Both the position numbers and the translations under genes were made by a program. Positions 16,624 through 23,926 of a DNA stretch of 38,824 nt are shown here, piece after piece; position 1 is the stretch's first letter, and each line of letters opens with the position of its first letter. Origin of the DNA: CAIVAT01 sp037137455 (GTDB taxonomy: Bacteria; Bacteroidota; Bacteroidia; Bacteroidales; FEN-979); assembly GCA_037137455.1 (NCBI GenBank), contig JBAXKG010000023.1:1-38824 (forward strand). The letters are read 5' to 3'. A model generated the notes under the pieces. It had not been told where the DNA came from. It ran no database searches and saw only the letters and a program-made list of their open reading frames with translations.

Positions 16624-17595
16624 ATGAAACGAAGAATCATTATTGCCGGAGCTTTGGTACTGTTGTTAACCGTAGTTGTTTTCATGGGCTGGGATCTGTT
16701 TTTCAGCCCAACGAATGACAATATAAATCCGTATGTCTATGATCTGGCTTCCCTCAAATCGGGCGATACTTCTCTGATCAGATATAAGGAGGCTATGCGA
16801 ATCATACCCGGTTTGTCTGAGATTCATGGCATCGCCACCGACAGATCCGATCAAATCTATGTTGCCGGGAAAAATGGAGTTGAAATATTTGATCAAACAG
16901 GAAAACGTGTCGGGGCATTTTCATTCGATGAAACAGCACGATGTATTCAGGTTGATTTCAAAGGGATTATATATCTTGGAATGCAGGATCATCTCGAAAT
17001 TTATTCTTCGTCAGGAAAGTTGTTGAAAAAATGGAAAAGCTGCAGCGATAAGGCAATCATTACATCTGTTGCCATCAATGGAAATGATGTTTTCATCGCA
17101 GATGCCGGTAATAAAATTGTTTACCATTATAATACAGATGGAAAATTGTTGAAGCATATTGGGCAGAAAGACCCGGAAAAAGGGATTCCCGGATTCATTG
17201 TTCCAAGCCCCTGGTTTGACCTTGCTATTGGCCGGAATGGAGAGCTGTGGGTGGTGAATCCCGGAAGGCATTCCTTTGAACAGTACAGCATTGAAGGAGA
17301 ACTGATCAAATCATGGGGGAAGGCATCGATGACCCTGGAAGGATTTTGCGGCTGCTGCAACCCTTCTCACTTTGCCATTCTTTCTGATGGATCATTTGTG
17401 ACCAGTGAAAAGGGAATCGAACGGGTCAAAATTTATAAATCAAATGGCGACTTCAGTTGCGTAGTTGTAAGCTCTAAATCGTTTATAGAAGGAACTCAAG
17501 GACTTGATATTGCTGTGGATTCAAAAGAGCGAATAATTGTGCTCGATCCTGTAAAAAACCAGATCAGGATTTTTACAGAAAAATTTAAAAACTAA
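16624..17595 (+). CDS. Membrane-anchored NHL-repeat propeller protein
   Basis: A 323-residue protein with an N-terminal hydrophobic helix (IIIAGALVLLLTVVVFMGW) and then NHL-type repeats (HGIATDRSDQIYVAGKNGVE, AGNKIVYHYNTDGKLLKHIG, LDIAVDSKERIIVLDPVKN). A cysteine cluster, C242-G-C244-C245-N-P in GFCGCCNPSHFA, interrupts one blade. It could be a metal or Fe-S ligand set or a disulfide, but no known cofactor site is recognised. The protein probably faces the periplasm and works with the neighbouring PQQ-like propellers and the ferredoxins encoded immediately downstream. Confidence 0.82.
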   Translation: MKRRIIIAGALVLLLTVVVFMGWDLFFSPTNDNINPYVYDLASLKSGDTSLIRYKEAMRIIPGLSEIHGIATDRSDQIYVAGKNGVEIFDQTGKRVGAFSFDETARCIQVDFKGIIYLGMQDHLEIYSSSGKLLKKWKSCSDKAIITSVAINGNDVFIADAGNKIVYHYNTDGKLLKHIGQKDPEKGIPGFIVPSPWFDLAIGRNGELWVVNPGRHSFEQYSIEGELIKSWGKASMTLEGFCGCCNPSHFAILSDGSFVTSEKGIERVKIYKSNGDFSCVVVSSKSFIEGTQGLDIAVDSKERIIVLDPVKNQIRIFTEKFKN

Positions 17596-17605
17596 TTCCT
17601 TTATT

Positions 17606-17845
17606 ATGCAAAACAGAAGACAATTTTTTGACACACTGGTCAGGGTGGGCATATTTGCATCGCTCACCCTGGTAAGCGGGGCGCTGATCAGCCGATGGAC
17701 CGGAGCCGATAAATGCAGTCAGGGTCATGCTTGTGGAAATTGCAATTTATCAAACCGATGTCAATTGCCTGAAGCAGATGAGCACCGACTCGAAAAAGCA
17801 AGGTCGACAAAAACTAATGCAGAAGATGGAAGAACCGGAAAATAA
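17606..17845 (+). CDS. Small four-cysteine protein with Tat-like N-terminus
   Basis: A 79-residue protein starting MQNRRQFFDTLVRVG, an RRxFF Tat-like signal, with one hydrophobic helix (VGIFASLTLVSGALI). The exported part holds C37, C43, C46 and C52 (CSQGHACGNCNLSNRC), a spacing that could hold one Fe-S cluster or a zinc. Similar small Tat proteins with a C-x5-C-x2-C-x5-C pattern near Fe-S genes are familiar to me from Bacteroidota, but I know of no function. It overlaps the next ferredoxin gene by 20 bases and sits just upstream of it, so it is probably a partner of that ferredoxin. Confidence 0.72.
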   Translation: MQNRRQFFDTLVRVGIFASLTLVSGALISRWTGADKCSQGHACGNCNLSNRCQLPEADEHRLEKARSTKTNAEDGRTGK

Positions 17846-18410
17846 CCCTAAAATCAACAGGCGAAAGTTTCTCGCCACAGGGATCAGAGCTTCTGTTCTT
17901 GTTGGAATCGGGGGCGTTGGTGCATTAGTTGCAAAAAAGACCATTTCGGGGCAGACCGTTTGGCAACTTGATCCGTCAAAATGTATTCAATGTGGCCGTT
18001 GTGCCACTAATTGTGTATTGACCCCTTCGGCTGTAAAGTGTGTACACGTTTACGCTATGTGCGGATATTGCGACTTGTGTGGCGGTTATTTCAAGCCCGA
18101 AACAAAAACCCTTACCACTGGTGCTGAGAACCAGTTATGCCCTACAAATGCATTAAAAAGAAAATTTATTGAGGATCCATTCTTTGAATATACCATCGAC
18201 GAGCCATTGTGTATAGGCTGCGGAAAATGTGTAAAAGGTTGTGGGGCTTTTGGTAACGGATCACTGCAACTGCAAATCAGACAAAATATTTGTGAACACT
18301 GCAACCAGTGCGCCATCGCCCGCAATTGTCCGTCAGATGCATTCAGCCGCGTTCCGGCCAATCAGCCATATCTGCTTAAACAAATCGCCGGGGAACAATC
18401 AAAGAAGTGA
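17826..18410 (+). CDS. NapG/MauM-like Tat-exported polyferredoxin
   Basis: A 194-residue protein from the ATG at 17826; ATG 17817 is possible. A Tat motif NRRKFLATG and hydrophobic stretch (residues 11-40) direct export. Four [4Fe-4S] sets follow: C53-C63 (CIQCGRCATNC), C72, C79, C82, C85; C129-C139 (CIGCGKCVKGC), and C156-C168 (CEHCNQCAIARNC), plus C105. This is the layout of the NapG/MauM family of periplasmic ferredoxins that take electrons from a NapH-type membrane partner. That partner is encoded next. No nitrate reductase or methylamine dehydrogenase subunit is present, so the electron acceptor or donor must be something else, perhaps the propeller proteins. Confidence 0.85.
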   Translation: MEEPENNPKINRRKFLATGIRASVLVGIGGVGALVAKKTISGQTVWQLDPSKCIQCGRCATNCVLTPSAVKCVHVYAMCGYCDLCGGYFKPETKTLTTGAENQLCPTNALKRKFIEDPFFEYTIDEPLCIGCGKCVKGCGAFGNGSLQLQIRQNICEHCNQCAIARNCPSDAFSRVPANQPYLLKQIAGEQSKK

Positions 18411-18468
18411 ATATTGAAAATTGTTTTTTCAAATGCTTATGATACAATAAATTAATCGAATTGGTGGA

Positions 18469-19752
18469 ATGAAAAAAGGCCTGGTACTCCTGTTTTTAGT
18501 GATCTTTTTTACCATTCAATTTCTGAATGTGTATGGAGTCCAGCGCTTTCCGAAACCTGAATTTGAATCGGGCTATATCCAGCCTGAAACCTTGCAACCC
18601 ATGCCCAGAGCTTCGTTGCTTGCTTTAGTAGACGTCATTGTGTTAGTCTCTGCGCTAACATTCGTCACATGGCTGGTTTTGAAGAAACGATCGAGAAATG
18701 GGGTTTTCTGGACATCACTTATTTCCCTGGTCTATTTTGGTTTTTACCGAGAGGGATGCATCTGTTCGATCGGGGCTATCCAAAACGTTACCCTTGCCCT
18801 TGCCGATAGTTCTTACGTCGTACCACTTACGGTCGTTGCATTCTTCATCTTACCTCTCATCTATACATTATTTTTTGGACGGACTTTCTGTGCCGGAGTA
18901 TGTCCCTTCGGGGCCATCCAGGATCTGGTATCATTCAGGCCGCAAAAGATGGGGGTCAGGCTGAATGCCGTGCTCGGATTGTTTCCTTACCTATACCTTG
19001 GACTGGCCATCCTGTATGCTGCCACCGGAACTGACTTCATCATTTGCCGGTACGACCCATTTGTCGGAATATTCAGGTCTGACGCCTCATTTGGGATGTT
19101 TCTATTTGCAGGAATACTGTTGGTCTCAGGAATTTTTATCGCCCGGCCCTATTGCCGGTTCCTTTGTCCCTACGGGGTCCTGCTCAATTGGATCAGCCGG
19201 TTTTCATGGCGGCATATCACCATTACTCCCGCCAATTGCATTCAGTGCCGTTTATGTGAAGATTCCTGTCCTTACGATGCTATCGATATACCTGTTACCG
19301 ATAAAAATCCGGAAGAAAGAATTGTTACCTTGCGGAAATTAATCCTGATATGCCTGTTGGTTCCGTTTTTCGTGATTCTTGGCGGTTATACCGGTTCACG
19401 GCTTCATGAAACCCTGGCCAGTGTCAATGGCAAGGTTCGGCTGGCCAAAGCCCTACTCGATCCTTCAACACCTGCCGGTCAACCTGAGACATTTGAAATT
19501 GCTGCATATAAATCATCGGGGAAACCGATTTCCCAGGTTTATTCAGAGGCATCTGTTGTGCTCCGGCAATTTTACATCGGCAGCTGGATCCTGGGTTGTT
19601 TTATCGGTCTGGCATTTGGAATCATACTTGCCAGACGGCTTATCATTGTCTATCGCACTGATTACATCCCAAATAAAGGGAGGTGCTTCAGCTGTACAAA
19701 ATGTGTGGACTATTGTCCTGTGACATCGTTACCGGAGAAAATGAAACTATGA
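18469..19752 (+). CDS. NapH/NosR-like membrane iron-sulfur protein
   Basis: A 427-residue inner-membrane protein with several transmembrane helices. It carries the paired CxxxCP signatures of NapH, NosR and CcoG proteins (CAGVCPFGA at C141/C145 and CRFLCPYGV at C229/C233), an EGCICSIG motif (C97, C99), and two [4Fe-4S] sets at C257-C267 (CIQCRLCEDSCP) and C406-C416 (CFSCTKCVDYCP). NosR and NapH use this core to move electrons between the quinone pool or cytoplasm and periplasmic partners. The N-terminal FMN domain of NosR is missing. With the upstream polyferredoxin it forms a NapGH-like pair. It overlaps the next gene by four bases (ATGA). Confidence 0.86.
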   Translation: MKKGLVLLFLVIFFTIQFLNVYGVQRFPKPEFESGYIQPETLQPMPRASLLALVDVIVLVSALTFVTWLVLKKRSRNGVFWTSLISLVYFGFYREGCICSIGAIQNVTLALADSSYVVPLTVVAFFILPLIYTLFFGRTFCAGVCPFGAIQDLVSFRPQKMGVRLNAVLGLFPYLYLGLAILYAATGTDFIICRYDPFVGIFRSDASFGMFLFAGILLVSGIFIARPYCRFLCPYGVLLNWISRFSWRHITITPANCIQCRLCEDSCPYDAIDIPVTDKNPEERIVTLRKLILICLLVPFFVILGGYTGSRLHETLASVNGKVRLAKALLDPSTPAGQPETFEIAAYKSSGKPISQVYSEASVVLRQFYIGSWILGCFIGLAFGIILARRLIIVYRTDYIPNKGRCFSCTKCVDYCPVTSLPEKMKL

Positions 19753-21581
19753 TAAATATGAAATCATCGGTTCCAACGCGGAAATTGTTACAAAGTATTG
19801 CAATTGCAAGCGCCGTTTTCGCGGCGATTCTTTGTGTGCTGATCCTGGTAAATTATATCCAGATTAAACGTGCAGATCCTTTGAATACGGCAGTGGTCAA
19901 AGCGCTTGTTGAAAGGATGCACATAAATCCAGAGGATGAAGCCCTCCGTCAGGAGATCAGAGAACTGGACCTTCTTGCACGGAAAGCCTTTTTCACAAAC
20001 CAATGGCAGGTAAGAATGGGCGGGTACCTGTTGTTTTTCAGTCTCCTGATAGTGGTGATTTGTGTCAAGGCGATGGAACTGATGCAAAAAACCCTGCCGG
20101 AAGTCCCATCTGAAGAAAAAAGAGATATCTGGGATATCCGAAAAACCAACAGGATCTGGGTAGCCTATACCGGAATATCCATTGTGATCATCTCCCTGGT
20201 GATCGTATTCCTGACACATCGGGAACTTGGAAAAACCCTGGATACGGCAAGCGCGGCAATCAAGGCTCAGTCTGGTTCATCGGGATCAGAAACAATTTCA
20301 GGGAATGGTACTACAACCGGAGTGTCGCAAACAATTACAACTCCCGACAGCCTCAAGAAAGATACAATTGGATTGCAAAGCACAACCAATGGAATCGCAG
20401 TGGCAAACCTTGAGGGCTATCCTTCTGCTCATGAAATCACGACCAATTTTCCCTCCTTCAGAGGCCCGGGCGGGAACGGGATTGCTTATCAGAAAAACAT
20501 TCCCACCAATTGGGATGGAAAAAGCGGGAAGAATATAAAATGGAAAACAGAGATCCCATTACCCGGATTCAATTCCCCTATCATCTGGAATGACCGTATT
20601 TTTCTTGCAGGCGCCAACGAAACAAAATGCGAGGTTTATGGCATCGATCTCCAGAGTGGAAAGATCATCTGGCGAAAAACAATTGAAAAGTTTCCAGGCA
20701 GCCCCGCCCAGGCGCCTAAGGTCATTAAGGAAACAGGCTTCTGTGCCCCGACAATGACCACCGATGGCCGCCGTGTTTATGCCATTTTCGCAAATGGGGA
20801 TCTTGTCGCCCTCGACCTTGACGGGAATATGGTTTGGACAAAAAGCCTGGGAGTTCCGCAAAACCATTACGGGCACTCCTCCTCCCTGATCATGTATCGT
20901 GACCTGCTGATCGTCCAGTACGACCAGCGGGGTTCTGGCAGCGTAATGGCGCTTTCGGGAAAGACAGGTGAAAAGGTATGGCAGACAAGCCGCAGTGTGA
21001 AGATTTCGTGGGCCTCGCCGGTGCTTATAAATACCGGCAAAAGAATGGAGTTAATCCTGACTGCAGAACCAATAGTTGCCTCCTATAATCCCGCCGATGG
21101 AAAGGAGTTGTGGCGCATAGATTGTATCTCAGGCGAAGTGGGGCCCAGCATAGCATACGCCGATGGAGTAGTTTACTCGGTGAATGATTTTTCGAAACTT
21201 TCGGCAACAGAGATCCGTGATAGTCCGAAACAATTATGGGAGAATTCCGATTATCTTTCCGACATTCCAAGCCCTGTAGCAACCGCAAAATATCTTTTCC
21301 TTGTGACCAGTTATGGGGCCGTTGTATGTTATGATTCAAAAAACGGGACCAAATACTGGGAGCAGGAGCTCGGAACCCCTGTTTTTGCTTCGCCAGTACT
21401 TGCTGAAGGAAAAATTTTCCTGCTGGATAAAAACGGGACCATGCACATCATTAAAGCAGATCAGAATTATTCTGCAATCAGTAAATCCCCGCTTGGCGAA
21501 GGATCGTCATGCACACCGGCATTCGCCGATGGAAAAATCATCATTAGGGCAGATAAAAATTTGTATTGCATTGGTAAATAA
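19749..21581 (+). CDS. Multi-pass membrane protein with C-terminal PQQ-like propeller (propeller 4)
   Basis: A 610-residue protein from the ATG at 19749. Three transmembrane helices come first (around residues 13-36, 94-113 and 137-158), then a Ser/Thr-rich linker (SGSSGSETISGNGTTTG), then a propeller starting FPSFRGPGGNGI. Blade motifs include GIDLQSGKIIWRKT and ALSGKTGEKVWQTS. An odd number of helices would place the propeller outside the membrane if the N-terminus is inside. Its ATGA overlap with the NapH-like gene implies coupled synthesis and probably a direct contact between the two. An ATG at 19683 that would give a longer protein lies inside the upstream gene and is rejected. Confidence 0.83.
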   Translation: MINMKSSVPTRKLLQSIAIASAVFAAILCVLILVNYIQIKRADPLNTAVVKALVERMHINPEDEALRQEIRELDLLARKAFFTNQWQVRMGGYLLFFSLLIVVICVKAMELMQKTLPEVPSEEKRDIWDIRKTNRIWVAYTGISIVIISLVIVFLTHRELGKTLDTASAAIKAQSGSSGSETISGNGTTTGVSQTITTPDSLKKDTIGLQSTTNGIAVANLEGYPSAHEITTNFPSFRGPGGNGIAYQKNIPTNWDGKSGKNIKWKTEIPLPGFNSPIIWNDRIFLAGANETKCEVYGIDLQSGKIIWRKTIEKFPGSPAQAPKVIKETGFCAPTMTTDGRRVYAIFANGDLVALDLDGNMVWTKSLGVPQNHYGHSSSLIMYRDLLIVQYDQRGSGSVMALSGKTGEKVWQTSRSVKISWASPVLINTGKRMELILTAEPIVASYNPADGKELWRIDCISGEVGPSIAYADGVVYSVNDFSKLSATEIRDSPKQLWENSDYLSDIPSPVATAKYLFLVTSYGAVVCYDSKNGTKYWEQELGTPVFASPVLAEGKIFLLDKNGTMHIIKADQNYSAISKSPLGEGSSCTPAFADGKIIIRADKNLYCIGK

Positions 21582-23925
21582 TCAGCATATCATCGAAAAA
21601 ATCGATCAAATGGTTGCCCGCCATGGGACATCTGTCGATGCGGTTATTCCAATCTTGCAGGATATCCAGCATGAATTCAAATATATACCTGAAGATGCCC
21701 TGAAGCGGGTTTCCGAAATAACCGACATCACTCCGGCCCGGATCACCGGAATCTCGACTTTTTATACACAGTTCAGACACAAACCAGCCGGGAAACACCG
21801 CATCAGCGTGTGTACCGGAACAGCCTGTCATGTAAAAGGAGCACTGTTCGTGTACGATGCTTTCAGGCGGGAATTAAAGCTCAATGACAATGAAGATACC
21901 GACGCTTCCTATATTTTTACGATCGAAAAAGTCGCCTGCCTGGGCTGTTGCACTCTCGCGCCTGTTGTTAGGATTGATGAGGTGACTTTTGGAAATGTCG
22001 AACCGGAGAATGTTGGCGATATTCTTCGCGATTTTCTCTCCCGTAAAAAAGACCATATTTCCCTTCTCCCTTCCGCTTCGGCCATTAAATCCAAAACACA
22101 AGGTGAAATTCGAATCGGGCTGGGATCCTGTTGCGTTGCCAGCGGTAGTGCAGATGTGAAAAAGCAATTAGAGAAAACCCTGTCACAAACAAAGATAAAA
22201 GTGGATGTGCAACAGGTCGGATGTGTCGGGATATGCAACCAGGTTCCCATCATGGAGATCATAAAACCTGGTGAGAACCCGGTATTTTATGCAAAGATCA
22301 AACCCGAAGAGGTAAGGGAGGTGTTGTTGAATCATTTCAAACCCGAAGGATATGTCAACAGGTTCAGAAATGGATTTTTCAATGTTTTCGAGAACCTGCT
22401 GGCAGATGGCGCACCAAAGTCATTCCGTAAATACCTTGGAGAACAGCGGGATACTCCCTTGTCAAGGTTTCTGGGCCCGCAGGTCAACATCGCAACTGAG
22501 AACCGGGGTGTTACCAACCCCATAGATCTGGATGGATACATCCGGGCAGGAGGATTTGAATCTCTGCGAAAATGCCTGAATGATATGACTCCCCAACTGG
22601 TGATCGATGAGATCACTGCAAGCGGATTGCGGGGCCGGGGCGGCGCCGGGTTCCCATCAGGACGAAAATGGCAATTGGTGAAGGACCAGAAAGGTCCAAA
22701 TAAATTTGTGATCTGCAACGGAGATGAAGGTGATCCCGGAGCCTTCATGGACCGCATGCTGCTTGAATCTTATCCCTTCCGTATAATCGAGGGGATGCTG
22801 ATCGCGGGTTATGCAACCGGGGCAACGCAAGGAGTTTTCTATATCCGCGCTGAATACCCGCTGGCCGTGAAGCGTATCAGCGAAGCGATAAGAATCTGCA
22901 GGGAAAAAGGAATTATCGGGACTTCCGGAAATAATTCCGGCTTTTCCTTTGATGTTCGCATTTTTGGAGGAGCCGGGGCCTTTGTTTGCGGCGAGGAGAC
23001 CGCCCTCATTGCTTCCGTTGAAGGAAACAGGGGTACTCCACGTATGCGCCCTCCATATCCTGTAGTAAAAGGTTTGTGGAATGAACCCACTCTGATAAAC
23101 AACACTGAGACTCTTTCGCTAGTGCCTTGGATTATTAACCAGGGTGCGCTTGCCTTTTCAAGAATCGGGACTTCAGGCAGCAAGGGCACTAAGGTGTTCG
23201 CGCTTGCAGGCAAGGTAAAACGTGGCGGATTGATCGAAGTTCCTATGGGGATTACAATCCGGCAGATTGTGGAGGAGATCGGCGGAGGGATTGCAGGGGA
23301 TAAGAAATTCAAAGCGGTCCAGATCGGTGGACCTTCCGGCGGTTGTTTGCCAGCCTCTGCTGCAGATATGCCGATCGATTTTGAAGCGCTGAAAGAAGCA
23401 GGAACCATGATGGGATCAGGCGGGCTGATCGTGCTCGATGAAACCGATTGCATGGTCGATATTGCACACTATTTCCTCTCCTTCACGCAAAACCAATCCT
23501 GCGGAAGATGCACCTTTTGCAGAATAGGCACCCGCAGGATGCTTGAGATGCTTGAGAAGATCAGAAGTGGCCTGGGAATAGGTGAAGATCTGGAGAAACT
23601 GGAGAAACTGGCCCGAAGCATCTCAAAGGGGAGTCTTTGCGGCCTTGGGAAAACAGCCCCAAATCCGGTTCTTACTACACTTCATTATTTCCGTGAAGAG
23701 TATGAGTCACATTTAGACGGTAATTGTCCGGCAGGTAAATGCATTCCGCTTATAAGCTATGAGGTTACAGATGAGTGCATCGGATGCACCAAATGCGCGC
23801 AACGTTGTCCATCGGATGCCATTACTTTTAATCCTTTTGAAAAACACATGATAGATCTTGATAAATGCATAAAATGCGATATCTGCAGGCAAATTTGCCC
23901 GGTGGATGCCGTCGTGATCCACTGA
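21571..23925 (+). CDS. NuoE-NuoF fusion NADH dehydrogenase with C-terminal ferredoxin domain
   Basis: About 784 residues. Residues 1-160 are NuoE-like with the [2Fe-2S] set C81, C86, C123, C127. Residues 178-255 form a second thioredoxin-like [2Fe-2S] domain (GSCCVASGS, C218-VGI-C222). Residues 300-700 are NuoF-like with FMN/NADH motifs (GLRGRGGAGFPSGRKW, NGDEGDPGAF, GAGAFVCGEETAL) and a [4Fe-4S] site C644, C647, C650, C690. Two further [4Fe-4S] sets close the protein (C736-C746, C766-C776). This is the HydC plus HydB arrangement of bifurcating hydrogenases, fused in one chain. I infer a TTG start at 21571, overlapping the upstream gene by 11 bases, because the helix before the ATG at 21610 is needed for a full NuoE domain. 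It should oxidise or reduce NAD(H) in the cytoplasm. Confidence 0.85.
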   Translation: MVNNQHIIEKIDQMVARHGTSVDAVIPILQDIQHEFKYIPEDALKRVSEITDITPARITGISTFYTQFRHKPAGKHRISVCTGTACHVKGALFVYDAFRRELKLNDNEDTDASYIFTIEKVACLGCCTLAPVVRIDEVTFGNVEPENVGDILRDFLSRKKDHISLLPSASAIKSKTQGEIRIGLGSCCVASGSADVKKQLEKTLSQTKIKVDVQQVGCVGICNQVPIMEIIKPGENPVFYAKIKPEEVREVLLNHFKPEGYVNRFRNGFFNVFENLLADGAPKSFRKYLGEQRDTPLSRFLGPQVNIATENRGVTNPIDLDGYIRAGGFESLRKCLNDMTPQLVIDEITASGLRGRGGAGFPSGRKWQLVKDQKGPNKFVICNGDEGDPGAFMDRMLLESYPFRIIEGMLIAGYATGATQGVFYIRAEYPLAVKRISEAIRICREKGIIGTSGNNSGFSFDVRIFGGAGAFVCGEETALIASVEGNRGTPRMRPPYPVVKGLWNEPTLINNTETLSLVPWIINQGALAFSRIGTSGSKGTKVFALAGKVKRGGLIEVPMGITIRQIVEEIGGGIAGDKKFKAVQIGGPSGGCLPASAADMPIDFEALKEAGTMMGSGGLIVLDETDCMVDIAHYFLSFTQNQSCGRCTFCRIGTRRMLEMLEKIRSGLGIGEDLEKLEKLARSISKGSLCGLGKTAPNPVLTTLHYFREEYESHLDGNCPAGKCIPLISYEVTDECIGCTKCAQRCPSDAITFNPFEKHMIDLDKCIKCDICRQICPVDAVVIH

Positions 23926-23926
23926 G

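Noticed and set aside
19683..19748. Longer start for the membrane propeller protein
   Set aside because: The extra residues lie within the NapH-like gene; the ATGA overlap at 19749 is the better start.
21313..21570. Upstream extension of the NuoEF fusion to an ATG at 21313
   Set aside because: It lies inside the preceding propeller gene in another frame and encodes low-complexity, non-family residues; the NuoE domain begins only near 21571.
22839..23453. A 204-residue open frame on the minus strand opposite the NuoF region
   Set aside because: It is antisense to a well-supported Fe-S flavoprotein, rich in Pro/Ser and without any recognisable motif; long antisense frames are expected from the codon bias there.
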